A DNA stretch of 64,000 nucleotides from Rutstroemia sp. NJR-2017a BVV2 (taxonomy: Eukaryota > Ascomycota > Leotiomycetes > Helotiales > Rutstroemiaceae): assembly GCA_002946415.1 (NCBI GenBank), contig NJPS01000043.1, forward strand, positions 434,001-498,000. Direction: 5' to 3'. Made by a program: the position numbers and the translations under genes. How positions within the stretch are numbered: the first letter of the stretch is position 1; each line of letters starts with the position of its first letter. The notes under the pieces were generated by a model. The model had not been told where the DNA came from, searched no databases, and saw only the letters and a program-made list of their open reading frames with translations. Of this stretch, positions 50,471 to 62,399 are shown piece after piece.

Positions 50471-53400
50471 ATGGTATCTAATCGCAAGGCGTTGGTCGCT
50501 ATAGCGGGGTTAATTGGAGTGGTACAAGGACAATATTTGAATACCACCACCACCTCCTCCGCCGATGTGAACATCGCAACCCCGGAAGGGAAATGGAAAG
50601 ATTCTTCGACATGCTCTGCTAAAACGGTTTATACCACAATTCCTGGTGGTGGTGGAGGGTATTGTCCGACCCAAACTGTTACTTCTATCTCGGTATCGGT
50701 TTCGACCTGTACAGAAACCAAGACAGAATGGAGGACGCAGACACAGACCGCCCAGTAAGCTCCGAAGCTCTGTAATTAAAGGGAGATATACTAACAAGAA
50801 TTAGATGCACTGGCGTCTCAACAGTCTAGTGAGTGCGCATGAATTCGTGTCCGTGACAGCTATACTTACCAATGCAGTCAACCAACAACCGTTTACTCGA
50901 CGATATACAACAACAAAACCGTAAGATTCTCGCTAATCAGGAGCTGATACATGGTGTTGACTTGGAATTAGGTTACGGATACAGTGGTGTCAACGAAAAC
51001 TGTCGACAACTCCGCGAATACAACGGTTAGTTTGGGTTGAAGGAGACGCCCGGGACAAATTGTTTGACATTGAATAGGTTACGGATACTGTGGTTCAAAC
51101 GACCACCGTTGATCAATGGAATACCGCGAATAAGACGGTAAGTTCGAGGTCTAACCATACATTTAATTCCCACCACAGAAGTTGATTGGGTGTCTTGCAG
51201 GTTACTGATATTCAAACGACAACCGTCGATAAGTACACGACTGCTAATCAGACAGTATGCTCTCCTTAGAGATTTAGTCAGTGCCGTACTTCTTGGCTAA
51301 CGCAAATATAGATTACCGAAAAGACCACGGAAACCGATTCTTTCACGGCTATGTAAGTGCAGAAGATCTTTGAGTTGACAGAGCACGCTGTAATTTCTAT
51401 ATCGGAGAGCCCCTTCACCATCTACTCTTAACGAAACGAAGATCCCGAGACATTCAAGTGACATGGTCTCACCAAAATTACGACATATATCTGGCGTCTC
51501 CTTATATACATAGACTGAAGAAAAGTCTCCAAGTGCTACTTTGCCTCTAGCTTTCCAGAGAGCTTCACCCCATTGTTAGCCTTATCACTGATCCAATCAT
51601 TCCACAGAACGACGGATTACATTTCTGCCATAGTCACTCTGACGGACTACATTACTGTGGTAAGAATGTTCTGCTAGATTCCCAGTACCCAGCACGTTAG
51701 ATTAACCTCGAATAGACCAACGTTTCTACTGCTACTGATTACATTACCACGAACAAGAACATCACGGAAAAAGAAACGACGACGGTTGATCGGTACTTCA
51801 CGACCACAAGGAATTACAACTTTACTTCCACCGAAGTGGATCTTACCACCCAGACAGAGTATACTACAGATGAAGAGACCACGACAAGCTACATATGGCA
51901 AACCACTGTGCTGACCGATGTAATCACAACATCGATTCCGTACACGGTAACCTTGAACAACAGTTATGGATACCCTGTCACAACCACTCAATATAGCACT
52001 TTTACGAAGACTGAACGATATACGTCTGTCTACTCGGTCACTAAAACTAGGACAATAGATCACACTACTACACGGAAAATAATCGAAGTTGTAACCTGCA
52101 CGACATCAGTCCCAGTTTATATCACAAAGACCATAAGTGGGGAACGTACAACGATCACATCTTTCGTGCCAACCACATATACCTCACTGAGCACAGATTA
52201 CCAAACGGTGACTTACAATACCACGGATTTTACGACGGCCACGGTGGTTTCAAGTACTACGGATTTTAAGACGGCCACGGTGGTTTCAAGTACTACGGAT
52301 TATATTTCCACTACAATCTTCCAGCCAACTACCTATACGACTACTGAGAGCGTCACTGTCCTATCATCTTATCCGGTTACAGTGATTAGTGACCACACAG
52401 TATGGACGACTACTACTGAGGTCTCAATTTCGACATATCTGACGACGACCTCGATCCCTGTGCCGACAACCACCACCCGAGACGTCTATGTGCCTACCAC
52501 AACTACAGAGGACATCTACTTTACCACAACTTACACCCTAAACACAAGTTATCCTGTGACCATCATTTCAGATCATTACACCACGTACACCTCGTACGAG
52601 ACGTCGTATTACACGAGCCTAGGGACGACAACAATTTCGACCACGGATTACAAAACCGACTACCTAACGACCACCTCGACTTCATTCGTTCTAACCACAT
52701 CGGTTTTGACCTCCCTAGTTACAACCAGTTATCCGTATACCGTGGTATCAAGTACAACCGAGTACATTTACAGTACAGAGACCTTGTTGTTCACGACCAC
52801 AACGTCGGTACCACTCACCATTACGACCTCCATTCCTTATACTACCACTACATCCATTCCCTACACGACTTCGGTCCCTACCACAACTACGGAATACAGC
52901 ACCACTACCTCCATATCCGACGTTTATATCTTCACCACAGTCGTTGAAACCTACCGGTCAACAGATACATCGTACATCACTACTTCTTATCCATACACTG
53001 TTAACGAAACGGTGATAAGTGAGACCACCTATCGAACTACAGAGTATTTGACGAGCACCACGACTAACTTCTCCATCTACACGAGCCTCTCCACTCTCAC
53101 ATCAAGCGTGCTCGTCCCAACCACCACCACTGAAATCTCAACAAGCGATATCTACGTGCCCACAACCATAACAGATTCATATTTCTCCACATCCACTTTG
53201 ACGCTTTCCACGTCATACCCCTACACTATCTATGTTACCACTACTCAGGATAGAAGCTTCACAACGACAGAATGGCGGGTCAGCACATACACAACCATTT
53301 CTACTTTCACAGAATTGAGCACGTACACAACGTCAGTTCCAACAACAACGACCCACTATATTTCAACCACTATCACCGATAGTTATTTGTCTACAGAAAC

Positions 53401-56400
53401 AAGTACGCTCACGACATCTGTGCCATTTACTGTCTACACAACTATAATTAGCTCTATCACCTACTATTCGACCGAGTATATCAGTACCACGCTGACTTCT
53501 ACTACGACGGAATTGTCCCTTTCAACGCTAACAACAAAAATCCCGACAACAACGACTAGTATTTCAACGAGTCTTTCGATCTCAACGTCTGATGTCTACA
53601 TCTACTCGACGTACAGTACCACATTGACGGAACTCTACACTACTAACTTCACCTATTCTACTACTTATTCAACCTCTTACCCCGTCACAGTCTTGACGAC
53701 GGTCATTAGCGATCATACTACCACATCAACGATTTATACTCCGACGATAGTAGTCTCCCTAGCAACGTCAACAACTACTTTCACGTCGCTAGTCACTAGT
53801 GTCTCCACAGCCAGTACGAGTAAGTAATCTCCACTTGTTTTTGGAATCCTTGAGTTAATTCACAAACACAGCCACTACCGCTACTCTAAGAACGACGGAT
53901 TATGAGAGTATGTTCCATTGATACATTCGGGCGAACTTTGCTAACCATTTGCTCCAGCTTCGACAACCACAGATTTCGAAAGTACGTTTCCATTCTTAAA
54001 TATCCTTCGAGCTTTGCTAATACATAATCTCAGCCTCTACAATAACTGCCACTTCCAGTATGTTAATCTGGAAATCCTCTGCATGTAACAAGCTAACTTC
54101 CTAGCCACTACTTCAACACTAGTCTCTTTGACAACGATTCCAGGCCCAATAGAGACTATCACGGTCTCAGGGAGTTCTGTAATCATCACTCTGCCTGCGG
54201 AGACACTCTCGTTCACTACGACACTCACGTCTGAAGTATTGATTGTATCCACTCTCACTCTACCAGCCTCGACAGCTACAGTCACTTCAGATATCTCTGT
54301 GACAAGTACGAGCTTAGTCTTGGTTCCAACCACTCTAACATTGCCTCCTGTCACAACGACCTTAACTTTAGATGGGACTACTTCAATAAGCACTCTCCCA
54401 GCTTCAACTGTTACCACCAGTATTGAAGTCCCCACTACGCTCACCCAAATAAGTACAGTAACCTCTGACGTCCTCGTAACCTTGACTACCTCTATTTTGG
54501 TCCCAACAACTTTGACTTTACCGCCAGGAACGGTGACTATTACTTCTCCCGGGACCACTCTAACCTCCATTCTTCCAGCATCAACGATTACTACTAGTGT
54601 GTTCATTTCTACGACGTTAACCCAAACAGCTACGAGCTTCATTACTTCTACAGGTCGGTTGAGCTAGAAAAGTGTCCGTTTTAGATGTTAACAAGATTTA
54701 GTTCCCGGTCCAACTATCACAACATCGATATCGGGGTCTTTAACGACAATTACTCTACCTGCTTCAACTCAGACCTTAACGATCATTGGCCCAACGGTGA
54801 CGCTTCCAGCATCTACCTATACCACATCAATTTCGGGCTCTTTGACCACAATAACGGCTCCCGGAAGCACATTGATCTTGCCAGGTAGCACGGAAACATT
54901 AACAATTGTTGGTCCTACAATTACGCTACCGGCCTCGACTTTCACGACCTCAATCTCCGGCTCTTTGACAACAATAACGGCTCCGGGTTCCACGGTGGTT
55001 CAACCAGCAAGCACACAGACATTAGTTATTTCTGGCCCAACGGTCACCTTACCAGGAGATTTGACTACAATTGTTGGTCCCACTCTCACCCTACCAGGAT
55101 CAACTTATACCACCTCGATACTAGGATCTTTGACGACGATATCAGTCCCAGCGTCAACCATCACTTTATCGGGAGTAACTCAGACCTTGACAGTGGGTGG
55201 GCCGACGGTGACATTGCCGGGAGAGGTCAGTACTATATTAGGGCCGACTATTACCCTCCCAGGTTCATTAACCACTCTACCTGGCGTTATCACTATCATA
55301 CCTGGAGTAACCACAACCATTCAAGGATCCACTTTTACGGCGCCAGCTCAGACAGTCACATTACCAGGAGTAGTAACCACCCTACCAGGCTCCTTGACGA
55401 CGCTCCCGGGATCTCAAGTAGTTTCAACTGTAACCCAGTCGATTGCACCATCTCTTGTTACCTATACACAAGGAGGAAGTACCGTGGTTTCTATCATACC
55501 AGGATTCACAAGCCTATATCCTACGACGGTAAGCCTTGGAGCAACATTAGGTGGTTCAACGGCATACATAACGGGACCTGGATCCACGGTCACCGTTACA
55601 GAATTGGTCACTTGCCCATCACCAACAAATAGCGCCCCAGTCGTTCCACAAGATACAAGCTCCAATGCGCTTTGGGGATGCTCTCCTGGTTATGTTTGCA
55701 ACCCGCCTAAACCAGATCATTGTCTTATTTGGGCCGATCCACCAGCACCAGACTACCTCTGCGAAGCCAAGTACTGTATTCCTGCACCTGAAGTGACGGA
55801 TGTGTATTGGGCTCAAAACTCCACCGGCTACTATCCACCCACTGCCGGCTACTTCAACCTCAATCCCAATGCATTTGGCTTGAGTTTTGGCGTGTTCATT
55901 GAAAAAATCATCACGGAAGTGATAGTTGGGAACGAAGGCACTTTCGTAAAGACTTACACCACTGGCGATTGGACATCTCAAACTGGAATAACTCACTATT
56001 CTTCTGCAACCGCAACTTCATTATCCACCTCTGCACTCAACTCTCCACGAGCATTCGAGCCCGCTCTTGCAAAGAAAAGCCTTTCCAATCTTCACGTTCT
56101 CAATGAACGCAGCGATTCTTCTGTTACTCCAGCAGTTTGCTACGCCACCTGTAATAATTGCTACATCGAGGCTCAAAAAGTCGGTAAATCGCCCGCTCTT
56201 TGCGATGCGGATTCGGCCTTCAAAGGCGATTTAGAATCCTGCAATAATTGCATTGCAGCCAATAGTCCGAATGTCAAGGAGACGACACAGGTGTATATCG
56301 AGCCCAAATTTGGCCAGTTCATCCAGTTCTGTAATGCACAAGCACCGCAAAGCGAGGTTGCTAGTAGCACGGTGGTGGTTATATCAACGGCGACTGTCAT

Positions 56401-56980
56401 ACCCATACAGGCAAGTAGCAGTGGAGGAGGTGCTCAGGCATCAAGTAGTAGTGCCGGGGTTAGCATCACAAGTCAAGTAGCGCCGGTTAGTGTACCCACG
56501 AGTGCCGCTGGATCAGGCTCCGCAAGCTCGACAAATAGAGGGTCATCTGCCACAGGAGCGTCAAACCCCGGTTCCGGATCATCAACCGGCGGTTCATCGC
56601 CTAGCACAGCCGTATCTAGTTCATCGGCGGGCGGACTAGGAGGATCTGGCGGCTCGACAGCTGTTTCATCCTCTTTACCTTCAGGGGCAAGTCAATCGAC
56701 AGGCGCGTCTCCATCAGGCTCTGCTGGATCCGGATCTGGATCTGGCTCAAGTGCTGCATCAGGGTCTGCATCAGGATCTGCCTCAGCAGGAGCTGGCTCG
56801 GGTTCTTCCACACCTACCGTTACACCAACAACTAAACCGTCGTCGTCAAGCACGACTTCCGGCTCTGCAAGTAGTTCGAGCACTGGAGTCGTCGAAGCCA
56901 ATGGCTCGAGTTCACTTCAACCATCTTCCGGCATGGTGCTCTCCGTCCTTCTGGCAGTATTAGCAGTGCTCATGATCTAG
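50471..56980 (+). CDS. very large Ser/Thr-rich secreted, GPI-anchored adhesin-like protein
   Basis: Fourteen exons: 50471-50754, 50805-50828, 50878-50920, 50972-51025, 51078-51137, 51201-51254, 51312-51352, 51608-51659, 51716-53819, 53872-53907, 53958-53981, 54034-54057, 54105-54653 and 54702-56980. Phases close throughout and give about 1,875 residues. It starts with a signal peptide (residues 1-20, VAIAGLIGVVQG). Exon 9 encodes ~700 residues of Thr/Ser/Tyr-rich sequence (TTSYPYTV, TTTTSIP). Exon 14 begins with repeats of about 45 residues around SLTTIT-P-ST and GPTVTLPAST. A Cys-rich region follows (GCSPGYVCNPPKPDHC, CYATCNNCYIEAQ, CNNCIAAN), then Ser/Gly-rich stalk and a GPI signal (SSGMVLSVLLAVLAVLMI). 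It should be heavily O-glycosylated and wall-bound. The donor of intron 13 (GTCGGT) is weak. Confidence 0.8.
52223..52294 (+). repeat. 36-bp tandem duplication inside adhesin exon 9
   Basis: Two nearly identical 36-bp units starting with ACGGATTTTA, each coding a TDF-TATVVSST block; a third partial unit follows. One base differs between them (ACG/AAG). Confidence 0.9.
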
Positions 56981-58189
56981 ATTCATTTCATTCGGATACC
57001 CTGTTATTTATCTTTTTCCGTTTCTTTTACAACATGGCATAGCAGATGCATTGCATATCATGGTTTTACTTACGACACATGATACACACGATCTTTACGA
57101 ACTTAATTGTTATTGTTTACTCGATCTCCGTTCCACGGCGATTATATTCTATCCTTTACGATTTACGACACTTCTTACGGTCTTTACGAACTTATATATA
57201 TGATGAATGGATGCATATCAGGAAGAGGAGAAACAAAGATACCCGCGCACTCTCTCACGGTGTTTTTTTTTTCTCTTTCGAAAAACGGAGATAAGTGTGG
57301 AAATCAGGATGGAATGTACGAGAATGGGCTACCCCGGGATGTAGCAAGGAAGGGATAATGTTTGATTATTTTTTGGATGTGCCGGATGGGAGTTGACAAA
57401 GATGGGACAAGGACAATCGGGTTGAAAACAAGGGAATCAAAGAGGGGGAACCGTGGAGGCAGGTTACTTCACTTCTTGTATATACTTTCAATGATCTATT
57501 TTTCATGGCATGGAATGCGATGAATGACGCAGCAGAGTGGGAATAATAAGGACAATGGAGGGGGAACTAGACCAAGTCTTGATGATTGGTTGGTAATACT
57601 AGCTAGCTGTTGACAGAGTAATGGGATTTGCATTCCATACCATGAGTGCTTCAATTTCGGCTCCTCCATATTGTGAAATTCTTTTTCAGCTGTAGTTTTG
57701 AGAATAGAGCCAGTGCCTTCCTTGAGTACATTGGAAGAGATAAAGAAGAACGATGGGGCGTTATTCATGCACGTGGGAAAGGAAAACACGACAGATGGTA
57801 TTGGTGACGATTCGGCTGCAAACACTGCACCTATGCCATGCACGCACCCTGCGTATCTACACTTGATTGCTGGGATTACTAGCATAGGGCTTAGACTGCG
57901 AAACAGGCAACCTAGCTCTTCGGCTAAGAAAAAACACGCCGATTTGGGACAATATATTACCCGGTGGGCAGGTCCGCAGCCTATATAAGAATCAAGTGTG
58001 CCGCTAGGAGTTAGCTCTGCAGCTTCTAATTCCAAGTTTGATTTGCACCCATCATTGAGGCACCTCACACGCTCAGGGAATGCAGTCATCATAGTATTGA
58101 TGTTGGAGAGAAGGTGCAGAAGGGCTATTAGCAACTTTGATTTGAGTCCTGAAAATGCTCAGCTCATGAGTGGTAGAATAAAACTACTT
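56981..58189. other. intergenic with long overlapping frames
   Basis: 3' side of the adhesin gene. A minus frame (57496-58134) is about 200 residues long and Cys-rich but opens at a non-ATG codon and has a rival plus frame (57698-57988). Neither has a domain. I do not call a gene. Confidence 0.4.
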
Positions 58190-59716
58190 TGCAGATAGCC
58201 AGCTGCCAGATGTCCATCGAACTGTTCATATCTCCAGAAGCGTGCATTCCCATGGCATTCCATACCATCTGCCTTCACGTAAATCAGATTCCTGCGCATA
58301 AGTATCAAAGCAAATTGCAGTGGAAGGACGCCCATATTCCCAAGGTTTACTTGTGCAGATGAGCCCATACATCCAGTCTTCCCGACCTGAATGTGTCTCA
58401 GACTGCAATTGAAGATTCCTCCAAATCATTATTATCAACGAATCTATTCCATACTGTACGAATCTAATGGGTCTTAGTACAAATTTACTATTTTGCATGT
58501 TGGATGAAGAGATACTTACTGGCTCTCCTGGTCCTGGTGCTACAGTCTTGCTCGGATTGAAGGAAAAGTGTTCGTCTGTGAGACTGTGACATCATGGTCG
58601 ATGAAATGTAGGAAATCGGCATCGATCAAACGCACAAAGCGTTTCATGGTGTTCTGCTGGAAGTTTCTTTTATGTTCAACAAGCCACTGTAGGTCTGCGG
58701 CATCGGCTGGAGTGGGAGGGAAATCATGGTAGTAGAAAGCCATGTTTGTGATGTCACCTTGTGACTTTGCGACAGACCATGGCATAAGGTACTTGTAAGC
58801 ATTTAGGCCGTCTCCCTCCATCTGGAGTCGTTTGTCTTTATCGAGGATATCCGCATCGGTGGTATCACAGTATGCCTCTTTGATCATGAGGAACCTAGTG
58901 GAAAGAGATATTAGCTTTAAAATCAGAAAACAAGAGGGATATACTGACAATGATATTGGGTGAACGACGTCAACTATCGTTAATTTCCTGGTGGCAGCAT
59001 CGGCTTTCTGTACAGCTATGATTGTTAACTTGTAATTCGAATGTTGCTTTGGGCCTCGCAGAAGGGCTCGCAGAACGGTAGCAAGGTCGGTGTCATTGAC
59101 CGGTCCGTAGTGGACTGTTTGGATCCGTGAGATCTTGCGGTTGAATGGCCATTGGTGCATCTCGGTTACCGCAGTCGTGGTGGTGTACTGGCAGAAGTCT
59201 GTGTGATGCGGGCCATCATGCGGCGAATTTCCCTGTGCGGTTTCCTCAAACCATTGACCTCCGAGTTTGGTGAATCCCCAGCCACCGCTCGGTACTTGGT
59301 TGGTGAGCTAGACTCGTTGGTTCTCGCTGTTTCGGCTCTTCATTTTTCGGGAGAAGCTGGTCTCTCGCTACGTTTCCTAGCTATCATGGACTGAGCGGCT
59401 TCTAACTGTTCATGCGTCGATAGCTGTAGCGATACTACGGAAATGTTCATTTCTTGTACTATTTGGCTGTGTCCTGTGTATTTGCTGAGGATAGGGTGCG
59501 TGCGAGATGTGTGGCGCTAGGGAGGGATGGGGTGCAATGTGGTTTCTTGGCACATTCCTGCATTTTGTGTCTCATTGTGGACATACTGTGGTGCATAGTT
59601 TGCCGTGTTGTCCAACTGAGGATAAGGTTGAGGATAGTGTTGAGGGTATGTTCCAGGATACGTTTGAGGATAAGATGCAGGACAGTCGTCCTGTGGCGCT
59701 GCTTGGTTGCTCATTG
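58190..59716 (-). pseudogene. degenerate gene with Tyr/Pro-rich N-terminus
   Basis: On the minus strand an ATG at about 59716 opens a Tyr/Pro repeat region (units such as TYPG, HYPQ, PYPQ). Coding character then jumps between frames: ...HISHAPYPQQIHRTQ, then EQLEAAQSMIARKRS, then GGWGFTKLGGQWFEETAQG and IQTVHYGPVNDTDLATVLR. An intron near 58900 is plausible. Further on, FYYHDFPPTPADAADLQWL and FLHFIDHDVTV are followed by another phase change and a TGA inside ...NDLEESSIAV. At least three disruptions make a broken gene likely; some could be introns that I cannot place. Family unknown. It lies on the same strand as the helicase relics. Confidence 0.5.
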
Positions 59717-59976
59717 TGCTGTTTGCTGCACTGCTTTCTGCGGAAATGTTGTCAGCCGTGCAGTATTGTTCGACTGCGTATCGCATACCTGAAGGCCATG
59801 CAATGGCGCGGTTTAGCAGAATAGCTGAATGTCTGCATGGTTGTTGTACAATGATGCGATTCACGGTACACCGGGTTGTTAAGTTGCTAAGTTGACATTC
59901 AAGCCCATTCAACATTGAAGAAGACTCTGAACATCACAATGAGTAGAGAAGCTGCACTATATCTTTCCTGACTGGA

Positions 59977-60030
59977 AGTACCCGGCAGGTGGGTTAAAGG
60001 CTATTTTGACTACCCATTAGCTGCCACGGG
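59977..60030 (+). repeat. dispersed direct repeat, copy 1
   Basis: About 54 bp beginning GTACCCGGCAGGTGGGTTAA; a diverged copy lies 350 bp downstream. Confidence 0.6.
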
Positions 60031-60328
60031 CCTTTTTCTGGTTCGCTCTTTTACTCCCTATCATTCTTACACAAGTGGTTCGGGATTCACCGCCTCTAGC
60101 AGATACGGACTGTTATAGACATCCATTTTGCTGTTGAGCTTACATATCTTCTTACTCGTCTCTATTTTTTTTGTCTCCTTAACAAATTCAGGACATTTCG
60201 ACTTCATGCTTCAGGGTGACTCTCCGGCTAAGCTTACTTCTATCAATGGTTTGAATGTAGGCTGCGAACCTACCTACCGGGCACCCGGCGGGCTGGAGCA
60301 CCCATGGGTGGGTTTTGATGACTGAAGG

Positions 60329-60383
60329 GTACCCGGTGGGTGAGCTAAAGGGCATGTTTACTACCCATTGGCCGTGCCGGACC
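60329..60383 (+). repeat. dispersed direct repeat, copy 2
   Basis: Begins GTACCCGGTGGGTGAGCTAA and like copy 1 runs through TACTACCCATT-G to a CCG-GACC end. Around it, CACCCATGGGTG occurs at about 60299 and ACCCACCCATGGGT at about 60466, so the area is dense in G/C palindromes. Confidence 0.6.
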
Positions 60384-60499
60384 TCTCTGGCATTTGCAAC
60401 CCCTGCTTGGCTAGCTGGGTGCGTTGGAGAGCTGGACCCGTGGATGGGTTGAACATCTGGAATTACCCACCCATGGGTTCCTATTTCGCAACCTAATTG

Positions 60500-60838
60500 A
60501 TGGCTCCGCCTAGCATTAGTAAGTACCACCAGTCCCCTACCAACTTATTATCAAGTTCTTCTCTCATGATTCCCAACACATATCCTAGTGGTACGCAGTC
60601 CATTCATGATGGATGCACGCAAGTTACACATCTTCAACATCCTAGTCTACGACCCAAACCCAATCGTTCTCTAGAGTCAATCAAAATCAATTCCTCTCAC
60701 AGCAGTAACATAAATCTTACAAAAAGCAAAGAATTGGACTCGGACATCCAAAGTGCTATCCTAAGACTTACAGGCACCGCTCCCGATGGATTACCTGAAA
60801 CGACGAGGCTCTCAATGTGGTTCTGGGACTGTGAATAG
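60500..60838 (+). CDS. doubtful short ORF, 112 residues
   Basis: ATG at 60500; polar, Ser-rich, ends DGLPETTRLSMWFWDCE. No motif. A GTAAGT at about 60520 would be a donor, so this may be a first exon or a relic. Confidence 0.25.
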   Translation: MAPPSISKYHQSPTNLLSSSSLMIPNTYPSGTQSIHDGCTQVTHLQHPSLRPKPNRSLESIKINSSHSSNINLTKSKELDSDIQSAILRLTGTAPDGLPETTRLSMWFWDCE

Positions 60839-60963
60839 GCAAGGATATGTTCTTATACATAATATTTTGGGTGCCGTATCTTGGTAATGATTGGACATCT
60901 GGTGGGGGCATTGCGCTTCTTGAGTTATTGAGCGCTCAGCGTTGGCTTGGTCAAGACAACGAC

Positions 60964-61364
60964 GGCTCTTCGGCTTGGGGAAAACAGGTCGGTTTGTGAT
61001 ATAGACCGATAATAATGTCCGAAAGACATGTGGACAATGAAAATACTATAATATCTCACACTCTTCAGGATATTGTTCCACAATAATGTCTGGAAGATAT
61101 TTGGAATTTTGGACAACGAAAATATTATAACATCTCAAACTCTCCGGGACATTGGTTTGATAATACTATTCGAAGGATATGTGGATAATGAAAATATTAT
61201 AATTTCTTAGAGTGTTTAAAACATTCGTTGGAGAACAGTGTCCAAAATATATTTGGACAATGGAAATAATATAATACATTAGAGTCTTTGGGATATTCGC
61301 TCCACAATAGTAATCAGCTTCAATGAATTGTCCCAAATTGGCCTTCTCTTCCAAGCCAAAGGGG
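60964..61364. mobile_element. MITE-like element, copy B (longest, with internal repeats)
   Basis: About 400 bp. The left end reads CTCTTCGGCTTGGGGAAAAC and the right end, inverted, CTTTGGCTTGGAAGAGAAGG. The arm AATAGTAATCAGCTTCAAT next to the right end is shared with copies A and C. The interior is four tandem units of ~72 bp. It abuts the 3' end of a helicase relic. Confidence 0.65.
61020..61310. repeat. four tandem ~72-bp units inside copy B
   Basis: The motif GGACAATGAAAATA (with variants) begins at 61032, 61111, 61183 and 61255, i.e. spaced 79, 72 and 72 bp. Each unit also has an AGAGTCTTTGGGACATT-like stretch. Copy D has one such unit at 63347. Confidence 0.8.
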
Positions 61365-62251
61365 ACGGCTACCCTCTTTGAATAGGCACGTAACGGCAAC
61401 CAGTTTCCTAACAGGAGCACCACCAGCTTTCTCTTCGTCGACTTCTTCCTCTTCCTCTTCGAAGGCTTTAGACATCCTGTCAGCTCTACCAATGATGTAG
61501 ACAGACTCTGCGTCCTCGTTGTATTGACGAATGACGACACGAGAGTTGCACCATTCCGTGAGTTCAGGAACACGTTCAGCCACGTCATTTAGAGCAGAGT
61601 TGATGCCTTCAGTGACGACGTCTGCTGGCTGATTTGCTGGGGCAATAACCAAGATAGGCTTGGTGTCATTGGTATCGATTTGCTTGGAGAGACGTGCAAC
61701 AATGGCATACAAACCGAGTGTAGTCTTGCCACAACCAGGAGGCGATAGATTGACCGTCGGCATTCACTTGAGCGTTGGAAAAATTTTGAGATTTCGCAAA
61801 TGCCTTCTTGAGATATTTGATGGCGCTCTGTTGATCTGCTTCGGTGCAATTTTGGACGATGGCATTGGCGTGTTTTCCCAGAGTGTCTTTGCGATCCACT
61901 GCACGACCATCCCATATGCGGAAAGTGTTACCTCACGCACGTAGATTGGCAGAGTCAATACGAGGCGGTGCTCCAGGTACGATGTTTGGATTGAGTCGAG
62001 AGCCTTGCAAGAAGGGCTGAGTCCGTCAACGAGGCGGTTTGTGTGGTGCTCACTGTAATTGTATGTGATGACGACCATGACTGCTTGGGCAGAGGTCAAG
62101 GCCTCACGCAGCTCTTTATCAGACTGATGGATGGTCTTGACGGCTAGGATGATTGTTGCAAAGTAAGGACAGACTTAAAGCTTCTGTGCAGCGGTAGGAT
62201 TTGGTGGGAGTGGCTGGCGTGGTTGGACGGGCAGGCCAACTAGTTCACCCT
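61365..62251 (-). pseudogene. SF1 (Upf1-like) helicase relic, N-terminal and Walker A part
   Basis: Minus strand. It starts with LVGLPVQPRQPLPPNPTAAQKL, a TAA in frame, then VCPYFATIILAVKTIHQ and AQAVMVVITYNYSEHHTNRL. After one phase change comes NTFRIWDGRAVDRKDTLGKH and QNCTEADQQSAIKYLKKAFA; after another near 61740 comes the Walker A motif SPPGCGKTTL, then motif Ia-like PILVIAPANQPADVV and VIRQYNEDAESVYIIGRADRM. It stops where copy B begins. In-frame stop plus two frameshifts mark it as dead. SF1 helicases of this class unwind RNA or DNA. Confidence 0.75.
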
Positions 62252-62399
62252 CTCCGTGCTAGAAATAACAGGCCGATCTAGGACAATTTATTGTAGCTGA
62301 TTACTATTATCAAATCAACATCTCAGATATTATAAAAGATCATTCTGTTTTCATTGTCTAACTGTCTTTGAGGCATCGGCCTGTTATTTCTGCGTCTGT
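62252..62399. mobile_element. MITE-like element, copy C
   Basis: About 148 bp with the clearest terminal inverted repeat: AGAAATAACAGGCCGAT at 62261 and its exact complement ATCGGCCTGTTATTTCT at 62375. Arms match copy A in reverse orientation. The TAA in its right end supplies the stop of the helicase relic beside it. Confidence 0.75.

Noticed and set aside
54037..54642. 201-codon minus ORF with Val-rich sequence
   Set aside because: Antisense to exon 13 of the adhesin; the Thr/Val codon pattern produces it.
57496..58134. 212-codon minus-strand ORF
   Set aside because: No ATG at its head, no domain, and a competing frame on the other strand; kept only as a note in the intergenic entry.
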